DNA of 64,000 nucleotides from Trichomonas tenax (lineage: Eukaryota > Parabasalia > Trichomonadida > Trichomonadidae), in assembly GCA_023091735.1 (NCBI GenBank), contig JALKBU010000023.1:62001-126000 (forward strand), written 5' to 3'. Shown here in pieces: positions 20,417-30,330 of this stretch. Both the position numbers and the translations under genes were made by a program. Numbering within the stretch: position 1 is the first letter of the stretch; the number at the start of each line of letters is the position of its first letter. The notes beneath the pieces are model-generated. The model ran no database searches. It was not told the origin of the DNA and worked only from the letters and a program-made list of their open reading frames with translations.

Positions 20417-20861
20417 TTTTTTGTTGTTTTGTTATATATTATTTATTATTTGTTCTTAGCCTATTAAAATATATTATTCTTTCTATCAAAAATTATAATT
20501 TTTTTCAAAGATCTCAAAATATAGAAATACCAGTTTACCGAAGAAAATATTGACATGAACATCAATATATTTTATCAAATATTGCTATATTTAGCAAATG
20601 TGAAAAACATTCTATTATAATATAATCGAAATATTGAGGCATCAATTTACTACAGCAATAAGCACAAAATTCTCATTTCAATTTATCATGTTTTGTTATA
20701 TATAAATCAAATATGAAAAATTATTTTTATAAACAATCAAAATATATCATTGTTTATAACAGAGGATACTAGTTTTATCAGATAAGATATTGAAAATAGT
20801 ATTTTAAGAATTATAAAAAAAAATTGTTCAATTAAACTGAAACGACAATGGTAAAAATAGT
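20417..20861. other. Convergent intergenic, 445 bp
   Basis: AT-rich, 3' of both the karyopherin and H2A genes. Contains a TGACATGAAC near 20551 of unknown relevance and no gene. Confidence 0.5.
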
Positions 20862-21281
20862 TTATTCCTGTGTCTGGGAGGCATCCTTGCCCTTCTTTGG
20901 ATTGCCGAGAAGGACCTTGTGGATGTGTGGAACAACACCAGCGGAAGCGATTGTGATGTTGGAGAGGAGCTGGTTAAGTTCTTCATCGTTACGGACGGCG
21001 AGCATGATGTGGCGTGGAGAAATACGTGTCTTCTTGTTATCACGAGCGGCGTTACCTGCAAGTTCGAGAACTTCGACTGTAAGATATTCGAGAACAGCGG
21101 CCATGAAAACTGGAGCACCAGCACCGACACGCTCACCATAACGGCCCTCACGGAGGAATCTGTGAAGACGACCGACTGGGAACTGAAGGCCGGCACGGGA
21201 TGAACGTGTCTTTGGATGCTGGCGTTCACCATCGACGGCTGTCTTTGTTGCTGTCTTCTTAACACCCTTCTTCGCTGGCAT
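20862..21281 (-). CDS. Histone H2A
   Basis: 139 aa from the ATG at 21281 (MPAKKGVKK). An in-frame upstream extension is rejected because histone tails begin Met-Pro/Ser. The fold is complete: [64 protein letters not shown] and [17 protein letters not shown]. It packages DNA with H2B in nucleosomes. The acidic-patch residues (E in YLTVEVLEL and the DEE run) are present. The tail ends DASQTQE, giving an SQ and a TQ just before the terminus, similar in position to the phosphorylated SQ of H2A.X. No H2B gene faces it, so it is a solitary histone gene. Confidence 0.95.
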   Translation of the reverse strand: MPAKKGVKKTATKTAVDGERQHPKTRSSRAGLQFPVGRLHRFLREGRYGERVGAGAPVFMAAVLEYLTVEVLELAGNAARDNKKTRISPRHIMLAVRNDEELNQLLSNITIASAGVVPHIHKVLLGNPKKGKDASQTQE

Positions 21282-21894
21282 TAATAAATTATAATAGTTC
21301 AAAAAAAGCCCGCGCTTTTTGTGAAGAATGCCGCCAATTTTTATCTCAAAAATTTTGGGTGCAAAGTGGCAATTTACTATTTGATCTAATTTTATTAAAT
21401 ATAAATAGCAAATCAAAATAAATCAATTTCATCGGCAAAATTTAGAAAATAAGTAAAAAATATTGTTTTCAATTTTACTTCATGTTTTACTGAGCTGTAA
21501 TTCTTACAGTATAAAGCACAATAAAATAAATATTAAAAATTCTCATCTCTGACTTTAATTCATTGTTGAATTTTTCTTTGGAATATTTTTTCATGTACAT
21601 CAAAAATATACCTATGGTTTAATTCTGCACGTGCTGTTATATAAATTCCCATGCTGTCTGACGTGAATTATAAATAATTTTCATTTTAATTTTATAATCA
21701 AATATCATGATGCGATATTTCGTCGATTAATAAACTTTAAGTAATGTAGTTTATCCGCATAGTCTAAATGCTATGGATTATTAAAATAACGACAAATAGA
21801 GTAATTAATAAATATTTGACAAGTAAATAAAATTACATGATAAAACATTTTGCTCGATAAATTTTAACGTCTTTTTTTTGGAAAATCTCTGAAA
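21282..21894. promoter_or_regulatory. Divergent promoter region between H2A and a plus-strand gene
   Basis: 613 bp, AT-rich. A TTTGACAAGTAAA element lies at 21815-21827, about 75 bp before the plus-strand ATG at 21895. No TGACA sits next to the H2A start. No other gene is seen. Confidence 0.35.
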
Positions 21895-23004
21895 ATGAGC
21901 AACACAGAGGCTACGCAGCTTGATTCAGAGGAGGTTCTTAGTATCAGTCCGAAAGAGAATACAGAGTCGTCTGTTTCTCTTTCCACGCCTTCGCTTTTAA
22001 TTTCGACTTCTCCTTCTTGGAAACCTAAAATTGCGGACAAAAGCAAGAATTCAACGAAAAGATTATACGATATGTCGATGAGATCCACGTCATCAATGGA
22101 AAAATCAAAATCTTTTCACACAAATTCATGTCAAGGTTCATCTATTGCACTTGTTAACTCCAAAATCATAAATTTAGTTAATGAAGCGTTTGGCTATGAT
22201 GAGGCTGTTGATATTAACCATCTTACTGAAGCATTCAGAAAAATCAAGATTATTGGTACAAAAGAAAGACTCCTCGATCAATCTGTTATACGAAATGAAG
22301 TTTTCAAATGGAAGCTTGGCGATGGGTTATACGATAATGAAGCTGCAAAACAGTCAATCATTGATGGTTATAATGAGACTAAAAAATCGAAATATCACAG
22401 ATTAGTCAAAACCCAAACGAGCTCATTCCTCTCCAATAGACGTAACCAAACAGTAAAGATAGAAAAGGAAGAAGAAAAACCGCAATCACCAAAATCTCCA
22501 ATAGCTGGTTATAATATGGAGAGGTTGTTAATGACAAAGGAAGAAATACAAAGTGAGAGACCCCCAACAGTGAGAAAACCATATGTTCCACCTCCTGAAC
22601 CAAAAATGGAAAAATATACATCAGAAAACTCACAGAATATCATACACACGTCTAAATATAAAGATACGGATTTCGATAAAAGATCTGCGCTTTATAAATC
22701 AAGAGGCCAAAAGCGCATTCGTGCAATAGAAAAGCAATTACAAAAAGAAAACGCACCTGTTGTCATTCCACGAAATCCTCTTTATGAAATCACTGATGAA
22801 CAGAGGGAAGAGTTCGAGAAGATGAAGAGAGAGAAATTCGAGAAATCTCTTCCTCAATATCCATTCAGGCCGAAGATTACGAGTTGGGAAGAATATGTTA
22901 GAATTAGAACAAATATTCTTCTGGCAAAGATCGAAGAAGAGCATGTTGAGGACTTTCCACCCCCTAAAGTCCTTCCAAAGCATTATAACAATTCTAAGAA
23001 ATAA
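21895..23004 (+). CDS. Hypothetical charged protein
   Basis: 369 aa, ATG to TAA. I do not recognise the family. The first 90 residues are Ser/Thr-rich and disordered. Residues 90-150 may be helical (IINLVNEAFGYDEAVDINHLTEAFRKI) and resemble a small EF-hand or cilia-type helical module. The rest is basic with Pro-rich linkers (RPPTVRKPYVPPPEPK) and a C-terminal helix-rich tail containing QYPFRPKITSWEEYVRIR. The texture resembles cytoskeletal or axonemal proteins, and its neighbour at 23231 is a flagellar factor, but neither fact proves a role. Confidence 0.65.
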   Translation: MSNTEATQLDSEEVLSISPKENTESSVSLSTPSLLISTSPSWKPKIADKSKNSTKRLYDMSMRSTSSMEKSKSFHTNSCQGSSIALVNSKIINLVNEAFGYDEAVDINHLTEAFRKIKIIGTKERLLDQSVIRNEVFKWKLGDGLYDNEAAKQSIIDGYNETKKSKYHRLVKTQTSSFLSNRRNQTVKIEKEEEKPQSPKSPIAGYNMERLLMTKEEIQSERPPTVRKPYVPPPEPKMEKYTSENSQNIIHTSKYKDTDFDKRSALYKSRGQKRIRAIEKQLQKENAPVVIPRNPLYEITDEQREEFEKMKREKFEKSLPQYPFRPKITSWEEYVRIRTNILLAKIEEEHVEDFPPPKVLPKHYNNSKK

Positions 23005-23230
23005 AATTTGTTTGTATTTTGTTTAACAGCAATCAAATTCAAAAACAAATTTCCGATGTCTATCCTAAATTTGCTATAAAAATGTCGGAATGAAGATAAT
23101 ATTAACAAATTTCCGAAAATTTTGATTAAAACTGTGTTGGATTGTGAATATGTGTTTTAAAAGAGGATAATTCAATAGAAATAAGTCAATTTTAATCAAT
23201 TCTCAAATTTAACTGGATAATATTAAATAA
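23005..23230. other. Convergent intergenic, 226 bp
   Basis: AT-rich 3' ends of two convergent genes. The phrase ACAAATTTCCGA occurs twice (about 23045 and 23104). Confidence 0.4.
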
Positions 23231-24532
23231 TTAACAACGATGATCAGTGATAGTAGCTTCCCACTGGATAACTGTGTTATCCTTGGAGGCAGTAATAATG
23301 TACTTTCCAGAGTAGTTGAAAGAAGCGCAGAAAATTTCATCTGTGTGCGCCTTTAATTCGTCGACGCAGAGACCAGTTGAAGTATCCCAGAGTCTGCATG
23401 TGTTATCCTGGGATGCTGTGAGGAGCCTCGAGCTCTGTGGGCTGAACATAACTCTGTTGATTTCGCCTGTATGTCCGTGGCACTCGAACTGCTTGTTTCC
23501 GTCGATATCCCAAATTCTCGCGATACTGTCACCAGCGCCAGTAGCAATGAAGTTGCCATCAGCGGACCAGCAAGCATCTGTGCAGCCGCCGCCGTGTCCC
23601 TCCATGATAGCGATCGCCTGGTTCGTCCTGAGGTCCCAGATTCTGGCTGTTCCATCATCACTCGCTGTGAGAACTTTGTTGCACGGGAAGTCGAAGTGAG
23701 AAGCGAAGATGGCGTCTGTGTGGCCCTCGAGAGAAGATATCTCACTGCCAGAGCGGATATCCCAGAGCTTGGCCGTGTGGTCGAAGGAACCAGTCAATAA
23801 GATTTCTCCGTCATTGGAAAATTCGATGTGTGGGACTGTGTCTGTATGGCCGAGGAGCTCAGTATGGAACTGTCCTGTTGTGAGATCATAGAGTCTAACT
23901 GTGTGGTCACTTGATGATGAAGCGAATGTTTTTGTTTCATTTTCGAACTTAATATTGATAACTTGATCTGTGTGTCCAGTGAACGTGTAGAGGCACTCTC
24001 CGGTTCCAACTTTCCAAATTTTACTGGTTTTATCGGCAGAGCCGGTCGCAAGCAAATCGCCAATTGGATTGTTGAATACGCACGCGTTGACGACATTCTT
24101 GTGTCCCATCAAGCAGTAGAGCTCCTTTCCGCTCAATGTGTCCCAAATGCGACACGTTTTATCGTGTGAAGCTGTTGCAAACAAACCACCCATTTTGTTG
24201 AAGTTGCAGTCTGTGAGAGGCATTTCGTGCGCTTTAATGATCCTTGATAAGACGTATGTGTTGTATTCGATACCTTGCATTTTAACCATGCTTTCGAGCG
24301 TTTGGATGAGTTTTGCTCTATGCTTTGGCCTGAGACTTGATTCTTCTGCGATAATTTGATCGGCGAGAGTTTCAAGATTTGTCGTAGCGTCGAGAGATTG
24401 CAAATCAAGCTCGTGATTGGCGATTTCGCCAGCTTGCTCGATTTCAAGTGTCAACTTAGGCGGATAGAAGGTAACATGGATGGCTTTCAATATTTCTCGA
24501 GAGCCTCGAGGACTTTTTGGCATCCAACTCAT
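23231..24532 (-). CDS. DAW1: Dynein assembly factor DAW1/ODA16 (WDR69)
   Basis: 433 aa, ATG to TAA. DAW1/ODA16 is a WD40 adaptor that hands preassembled outer dynein arms to intraflagellar transport. Residues 15-110 form the characteristic N-terminal domain (VTFYPPKLTLEIEQAGE, then a helix ending KMQGIEYNTYVLSRIIKAHEMPLTDC), parallel to human YYPPGIMLEYEKHGE and LFKVLKAHILPLT. Eight WD repeats follow, with GH...WD signatures such as GSADKTSKIWKVGTGECL and TGSFDHTAKLWDIRSG. The final repeat ends SKDNTVIQWEA, as in DAW1. This supports outer-arm dyneins in the flagella of this organism. An element reading ACGTGACATTG in gene direction lies about 60 bp upstream. Confidence 0.85.
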   Translation of the reverse strand: MSWMPKSPRGSREILKAIHVTFYPPKLTLEIEQAGEIANHELDLQSLDATTNLETLADQIIAEESSLRPKHRAKLIQTLESMVKMQGIEYNTYVLSRIIKAHEMPLTDCNFNKMGGLFATASHDKTCRIWDTLSGKELYCLMGHKNVVNACVFNNPIGDLLATGSADKTSKIWKVGTGECLYTFTGHTDQVINIKFENETKTFASSSSDHTVRLYDLTTGQFHTELLGHTDTVPHIEFSNDGEILLTGSFDHTAKLWDIRSGSEISSLEGHTDAIFASHFDFPCNKVLTASDDGTARIWDLRTNQAIAIMEGHGGGCTDACWSADGNFIATGAGDSIARIWDIDGNKQFECHGHTGEINRVMFSPQSSRLLTASQDNTCRLWDTSTGLCVDELKAHTDEIFCASFNYSGKYIITASKDNTVIQWEATITDHRC

Positions 24533-25476
24533 TTCTTTGTTATTCTTTTTAAAAAACTGACAAATTTGGTTTACAATTTTTCAATGTCACGTTTTTGGAA
24601 AATTGCTTTTCGTAATATTTGGTTTTTAAATAGCTGTGGATTTATGTAATCCAAATCTTAAGAATTGGCTCGAGAATATGCGGCTGATGGAAATCTGTGA
24701 ATCTTTATCATCACAAACGCGACTTATCTATATGATAGAACAATTTTCTTTGCCATACTTTTGATTTTCGCCAATGCATTATCGTTTGAAATTTTCTATC
24801 AAACAATTTGCTATTTTCAAACTCTAAAATTCGACTGCAAATTATGGTACATAGGTTCCCATAGATCAATATATTCTTTTCGTCATATTTAATTTCGTTA
24901 TATACTGATATTGATAAAAAATGAATAAGATAATGGGATTAGTGAAGTGTGTTTTTATGTCTATGTAGGCATCGAATATCTTTATTCATATAAACATTTA
25001 AAATGTAAATACTGAAGATTCTATAGTAAATTATCTAAAATACAAACAAATTTATCGAGTAAGATTCTTTGACTGCCTAGAATATGATCAAGTAGTATAT
25101 GTATGAGTATATGCGTGTGATATTGTAGTTGAAAAAAGGAAAATAAAGTCATGAATATATAACATGTTTTGAATCTTAGTTTTATTATTATTTTGATAGC
25201 CTGTATTATGATATGACTATTTACACTGTGTTCACCATCATTATCAAAATAAGAATTTTGAAATAAAATACTTTATGTATATTGCTCAAAAACTCAATGC
25301 GTATCACGTACCATCATGAACTTGTAGTTGTGCTTTGTGTGTCAAAGGCTGGAATTTAATTTTAGTAGAATCTTCTGCTCTATTTAGAGCCAAAGCAAAA
25401 TTCTTTGTGAAATCACTCCCAAAGAACCAACATTTTGATAGCCAAAGGTATTCAATCAGAAAAATTGACATAAAAT
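24533..25476. other. Divergent intergenic, 944 bp
   Basis: AT-rich. It holds plus-strand TGTCACG near 24585 (DAW1 side) and TTGACATAAAAT at 25465-25476 (directly before the next gene). No coding or structural signal in between. Confidence 0.5.
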
Positions 25477-26550
25477 ATGTTGCAACAATTTCACGGAAGC
25501 GAGTGGTTTTATCATCATGTTAGATTTAAAGAATCTGTTGATGCTGTCTACAAAAACCTTAAGCTGTCACAAAACAACGGGTTTGATGAAATAACTTCGC
25601 TGATTAATGGAAAAACATTTAGATGTGGAAAATTTAGTTTAAGAACTGTAGATTCATTCAATTTCACACCACAAGATAATGGAAAGTTTAATATTATTCG
25701 TGGAAATGGAGTCAAATCTTCAAAAATCGAATTAATCGATGTTTTAAAGATGCAGAATCTTCCTGAGTTCAAAGGAGCAACATTTCAAGCTGCATCAAAC
25801 TTTAACTGTCTTGAATTAGCTTCGCATTTAGCGAATCCATCGATGGGAGTAAATGGATATGCAACAGATACAACACAAGGCCCAGCGATCTCTATTGCTT
25901 CTTTTGGTGCTTTAGTTTATAGAAATTACTTTGTTCCTAATGGAGGTGTCATTGGGCAGACTCAGAAGGACTTAAATCTGCTTGATGAAACACCAATTAA
26001 AGTCGTAAGAGGTAAAGCAATGATTTGGGATCCAGAAGATCTCAAGAGGCTTGAAAACTTTGATTTTTCAAATGAGAATCTTTATAAGATTGGCGTGCAC
26101 GAGAATGTCCAGATAACAACTAACAGAGTCAATGGATATAATTATATCGATTCTGATCCAAATCAATTCGTTCATCAAGTTTATTGCTCTTCTTTTGCAA
26201 TTGGAGATTATTGCAAGAAAGATGAACAAGTTTTATCAATAATGAAGCATATTCTTCAAAGTGAATATAAATCAACAATTCTTGCAGCTCACGAGAATTC
26301 ACTGAAGTACCCAGGTCACTCTGGATCCAACAAATGCGTTCTAACAACACTTGGAATGGGATTCTTCTGCAATCCACCAGAATTAGTTTGTGAAGCAATT
26401 TCGAATTGCAAAGAAGTCATTAAACGAAGCGGTCTTGATATATATCTCGTTTGTTTTGCTAACGACGATCGCTCTGGCTTTGGTGCTGTTTATCCTCATC
26501 TCAAGAATTTGGTTTCTGAAACTGGAGGAGAAATTATTTCTGCAATGTAA
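25477..26550 (+). CDS. Hypothetical protein, possibly macro-like fold
   Basis: 357 aa, ATG to TAA. I do not recognise a named family. The central and C-terminal part has features of an alpha/beta macro-type domain: QAASNFNCLELASHL, a Gly-rich stretch GPAISIASFGALVYRN and the strand-loop GSNKCVLTTLGMGFFCNPPE. The last resembles the loop that binds ADP-ribose phosphates in macro domains, and the protein ends DIYLVCFAND plus a helix. If correct, it would bind or process ADP-ribose, but this is tentative. The ATG is preceded by TTGACATAAAAT, so the 5' leader may be only about 9 nt. Confidence 0.55.
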   Translation: MLQQFHGSEWFYHHVRFKESVDAVYKNLKLSQNNGFDEITSLINGKTFRCGKFSLRTVDSFNFTPQDNGKFNIIRGNGVKSSKIELIDVLKMQNLPEFKGATFQAASNFNCLELASHLANPSMGVNGYATDTTQGPAISIASFGALVYRNYFVPNGGVIGQTQKDLNLLDETPIKVVRGKAMIWDPEDLKRLENFDFSNENLYKIGVHENVQITTNRVNGYNYIDSDPNQFVHQVYCSSFAIGDYCKKDEQVLSIMKHILQSEYKSTILAAHENSLKYPGHSGSNKCVLTTLGMGFFCNPPELVCEAISNCKEVIKRSGLDIYLVCFANDDRSGFGAVYPHLKNLVSETGGEIISAM

Positions 26551-26941
26551 AAATTTTCATGATATAAAACATGTGATACAAACAGCAAAATCAAAATATT
26601 ATTGATATCTTCATTAAAATCACTTATTAAAAGAAAAACCGAAACCAAAATTAATAATTTATTATGTTACAAGAATTTTAGGACACCAACATATTGCTGA
26701 GACTAAAATATATTGTTTGCATGATTATCTTGGAATTATATAAATTTTTATTAAATTTTCAAATACAATTGATTTTAGTTCATTAATAAATTGTCCACAT
26801 AGAATCATATCGCTTGCTTGATTATCCAAATTATTCAAAATAATTTGATAAATATTTCGAAAAAATTGGAGATAACAAGTGAACTGTATATTTATCAATA
26901 CAACAAACATTTTACTATTACAAACACACCCAATATTAAAA
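26551..26941. other. Convergent intergenic, 391 bp
   Basis: AT-rich 3' flank of the two neighbouring genes. No gene or repeat seen. Confidence 0.5.
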
Positions 26942-27670
26942 TTATTTGGGATGATCAACACGATAAAAATTACTCATATCCGCAATGAATGATAATGCTT
27001 TTGGAGACCGCACAGTTATGTAGCTACTCTTATCAAGCATTGTTGCAGACATTATCATCGCTCCTTCGGCAATTGAGGAAGGCCTATGAACTAAACAACA
27101 CGGAGACAAGAAAGAGTCCGAAACTATTTTTTCTGCTAAACAAATTATCGCTCTATGGTCCATTAGTGGGCACGTACTGTTCAAATACATCGGCAAGTAC
27201 TCTGAGGGGTGATGAATCCTTACTATGTAGTCTAGTGACGTAACGAACTGAAAATGAAGGAATAACTCCGGTTGTTCATTTGTTAAAGGTTGAGATAATT
27301 TTAATATTTCCTTATCTTCTCTGATCTTGTTTAAAAAGTTGTGAGATTCCTCGTATTCTATAAATTGCGATGCGCACTCAAATGCTAAAATGATAAAGAC
27401 TCCAATTGCGTGTGATTCAACGCTTTCTTTCGCGTAGAATCTCCAGATTAACAACTGAGTGTAGTGAACAAGTCGCGGGGGTAGATTGTTTTTTATACCG
27501 ATTTTCCTTATTAGCGCAGCTGCTTTAGCGATCTTGACCTCATGATCTTTTGTGAGGTATTTCCAGCTGCAATTCCACTGTGATCGTGGATATATCGTCC
27601 AGTACTCCTCGTGTGACCCGGTAATGGTTGGATCGCGCCGGAAATCTGGTTGATATGATGGATTCTGCAT
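26942..27670 (-). CDS. Transcription-type cyclin (C/K/T/L group)
   Basis: 242 aa, ATG to TAA. It has the first cyclin box: SWKYLTKDHEVKIAKAAALIRKIG, NLPPRLVHYTQLLIWRFYAKES and AIGVFIILAFECASQF. This follows the transcriptional-cyclin pattern of a Trp-containing start, an R-FY motif and then an A-x-F-L-A-x-K-like helix. The second half is a weaker cyclin fold (LLHFQFVTSLDYIVRIHHPSEYL-like helices). Such proteins activate CDK7-, CDK8-, CDK9- or CDK12-type kinases acting on RNA polymerase II. The exact partner cannot be assigned. A palindromic TGACAGTTGTCA-like site (27699-27710) lies about 30-40 bp upstream. Confidence 0.65.
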   Translation of the reverse strand: MQNPSYQPDFRRDPTITGSHEEYWTIYPRSQWNCSWKYLTKDHEVKIAKAAALIRKIGIKNNLPPRLVHYTQLLIWRFYAKESVESHAIGVFIILAFECASQFIEYEESHNFLNKIREDKEILKLSQPLTNEQPELFLHFQFVTSLDYIVRIHHPSEYLPMYLNSTCPLMDHRAIICLAEKIVSDSFLSPCCLVHRPSSIAEGAMIMSATMLDKSSYITVRSPKALSFIADMSNFYRVDHPK

Positions 27671-27935
27671 TGGACAAGATTATTTTTGCCATACTTTTTG
27701 ACAACTGTCATATTAACAAATTTTTTTACCCGTTTTATCTATCATGCAATCATTATTTTAAAATATTTAGTAATCAAAAACATTTCCTATAATATACTCT
27801 ATATTTATATGTGAGAAAATATGTATATTGTTTCCAAATTGATTGAGAAAATGAGAAAACAAACTTTTTTCGTGGCAAATTAATAATGTCAAAATGACAA
27901 ATATTTTTTTAGATTACAAGAATAATATAATAGAT
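27671..27935. promoter_or_regulatory. Upstream region of the cyclin gene
   Basis: Contains TGACAACTGTCA at 27699-27710, two inverted TGACA half-sites spaced by two bases, and a TGTCAAAATGACA at about 27886-27899. Confidence 0.4.
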
Positions 27936-29684
27936 TTATTGCTGTTCGCCCATCTCGAGAGGAAGTTTACCATCCTTATTCTTGATTGTAGCATCGGCAG
28001 CGTGCTTGAGGAGGTAACGAGCAGTATGCGGTGCTTCGTATTCAACGGCGTAGTGAAGTGGTGTTGATCCATTATCATCTAGAACATTAATGTCTGCGCC
28101 CCATTGGAGAAGTTTCTCACAAATAACTGTTGAGTCAAAGCCAGCTGCGAGATGTAATGGTGAAATGCCACCCTTGAACTTATGTGTAGCAAGATCTGGC
28201 CACTTTCTAAGAACTTCACCGAGTTTTCTAACATCACTCTCTTTGCATGCTTCTTGAAGCTGGCTCTGTGCTCTCTCGCGTTCCTGGAGGATTTCTATTG
28301 GCTTGCGGCCTTCCTTATCTTTGATGTTGTTGTTGGCCTTGATTTCAACGAGGAAGGAAATCATTTCTGTGGATTCCTTTGCAGCAGCGATGTGGAAAGC
28401 TGTGCGGCCATTGCCATCCTTCTGGTTTGGATCAGCACCGTTTTCGAACAACAATTTCATGATCTCGAGATTCTCGACGGTTGCAGCGACTGTGAATGGA
28501 GTGATTCTCTTGTTGCCATACTCATTGACAATGCTCTTCTTCTTCTCGATGAACTTCTTGACTTCATCGATGTTTTGGAGCATGATAGCATCGAAAATGT
28601 TTGTGATTTTTGTTGGCGGTGGCTGAACCTTTGGCTTATTGATAGCACGGACTGGAATTGGGTTCTCTGGGATTGTAAGTGGAGCGTTGATATCTTCTTC
28701 TTCTGTAACAAGTCCTTCAAACATTTCTTCATCGTTCTGTTTCGGCTTCTTTTCTTGTTTCTCTTGCTTCTCTTCCTTCTTTGGTTTTTCGACGACTTTC
28801 TTATCTTTGTTCTTCTTCTGTTTCTTCATTCCCTTCTCGGCCTTCTCCTTCTCCTGGGCCTCCTTGAATGCATTTGCGATTTTCTCCAACTCAGCCTGCT
28901 TCATGTAGTATTCAACTTGTGATCTGATGTTAGCGACTTCCTGGTTGAGACGCTTCTCAAGTGCAGCCCTCTCCTTGAGGAATGCGTGCTGCTGCTCCAT
29001 GTAACTTTCGAAGAACTTGTGCTGGTCTGGGTTCTCGCCTAACTTGTTGAGAGCGTCTTCGTATCTTTTTCTAAGCGCATCGACTTTCTTTTGGAAAGTT
29101 TCTTCTTCCATCTGGAATTGGGCCTTAGATTCTTCAATCTTGGCGTTGCACTTCTCTTGGACTTCGGCAGCTCTCTCTGGGGCCTTTTCTATGTCTTCTT
29201 GAGATTTGGCGATGCTCTCACGAATATCTTTGAGCGCTGCTTCGTACTTCGCGCGTGTTGATTCGAGCTGTGCTTTATTGTAGCGGCGGAAAAGTTCAAT
29301 TGATGAAGGTGGCTCGGTCTGAATGAAACCAGATTCAGGAACTGAAAGGGCTGATGCGAGATCTGGGCACTCTGGGGCCTTTAATACTGCCTGTCCAAGC
29401 TGTTCAGCTGTCATTGTTGTAAAAGAATCGACCACTTTTGTTGCATCTTTGTTTATCGCGTTAGATAAGTTTGTAAGAATGTATTTAACATTTGCTTCTG
29501 TAAATACCTCGGAAGAGTTCGTAATCGTGCGGGAAACGAATTCTATTGGAAGCTTATAATAATTGGCTTGTGAAAGGAAGCAGAAAATCATATCACTGAC
29601 TGTCTGTTCGAGAGCTGTGGTATCCTCTTGGGATTTTAGCAAGTCTGAGATCTTTGCAAGATGGTTCTGTACTGATGTAGTCAA
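27936..29684 (-). CDS. Coiled-coil plus ankyrin-repeat protein, start codon unclear
   Basis: 582-codon frame ending in TAA. Residues 1-130 are helical. A long coiled coil (about 140-290, Lys/Glu/Gln-rich) and a Lys-rich linker (KKQKKNKDKK) follow. Six ankyrin repeats then run from about residue 370 to the end, including RTAFHIAAAKESTEMISFLVE, ISPLHLAAGFDSTVICEKLL and STPLHYAVEYEAPHTARYLL. This architecture is frequent in trichomonads and suggests a cytoplasmic scaffold; no partner is known. The frame opens with TTG at 29684 and the first in-frame ATG is at residue 32. An ATG at 29712 is one base out of frame, separated by a run of eight T residues. The run may hide an indel or sequencing error. 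TGTCATGACTTGTCA lies upstream. Confidence 0.75.
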   Translation of the reverse strand: MTTSVQNHLAKISDLLKSQEDTTALEQTVSDMIFCFLSQANYYKLPIEFVSRTITNSSEVFTEANVKYILTNLSNAINKDATKVVDSFTTMTAEQLGQAVLKAPECPDLASALSVPESGFIQTEPPSSIELFRRYNKAQLESTRAKYEAALKDIRESIAKSQEDIEKAPERAAEVQEKCNAKIEESKAQFQMEEETFQKKVDALRKRYEDALNKLGENPDQHKFFESYMEQQHAFLKERAALEKRLNQEVANIRSQVEYYMKQAELEKIANAFKEAQEKEKAEKGMKKQKKNKDKKVVEKPKKEEKQEKQEKKPKQNDEEMFEGLVTEEEDINAPLTIPENPIPVRAINKPKVQPPPTKITNIFDAIMLQNIDEVKKFIEKKKSIVNEYGNKRITPFTVAATVENLEIMKLLFENGADPNQKDGNGRTAFHIAAAKESTEMISFLVEIKANNNIKDKEGRKPIEILQERERAQSQLQEACKESDVRKLGEVLRKWPDLATHKFKGGISPLHLAAGFDSTVICEKLLQWGADINVLDDNGSTPLHYAVEYEAPHTARYLLKHAADATIKNKDGKLPLEMGEQQ

Positions 29685-30330
29685 AAGCGAAATAAAAAAA
29701 ATGACAAGTCATGACAATTGTAAAACAAACAAGTCGTTGGTTATTTTTAGAGCAAAACCAATGTGAAATCTGAATAGTTGAACTCTTTGTTTACCATTTG
29801 AAACTCCTTGTGCAACAAAAATGGAAAATATTCTTTGAAATTTATGTAATTTTTATGTAAATCAGCTTCATATGTTTTAACATCTATTTTCAAAGCATTT
29901 TTATTAGTTGTTTTTCCGATTTTATTTTTAAAAATGCTTTGAAATTGGTTTTTTTGCAAGAAAAAAGTTATTTTTAAGGTTGCATCCTTTTTCTATTCTT
30001 AGAATTTAAATTAGTTTTAAAACTAATATTTGATGAGAATTGGACTGAGGAGGCAGATAGCTGCTTAATTTCAGAATGAGTTTATAAACGTTTTCGATTT
30101 TGATAAATGTTATATTAGCTCTTATTCTTTATAATTTAAACTAAGCACATGGAAGGCTATTGATAGGTCAATTATCAGGTTACAGTCCAAAATCAAATTC
30201 TCGATTTAAATTTGGTTATTGTTAAGCTATGCAGTGCACCCCATATATAGCAGATTTCAATGAGATAAAGGCCCTTGATCGCAGAAACAAAGTAGGTCGC
30301 TAAGCAAAAAGTGACTGAGATTTTTTTATA
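29685..30330. other. Divergent intergenic, 646 bp
   Basis: AT-rich with TGACAAGTCATGACA at about 29702-29716 (coiled-coil/ankyrin gene side) and AAAAGTGACTGAG just before NUBP2. No gene found. Confidence 0.5.

Noticed and set aside
20862..21281. Divergent histone pair (H2A/H2B)
   Set aside because: Only H2A is present; the divergent neighbour at 21895 is not a histone.
28182..28922. 246-codon plus-strand frame opposite the coiled-coil/ankyrin gene
   Set aside because: Antisense shadow: Leu/Phe-rich translation caused by Lys/Glu-rich codons on the other strand.
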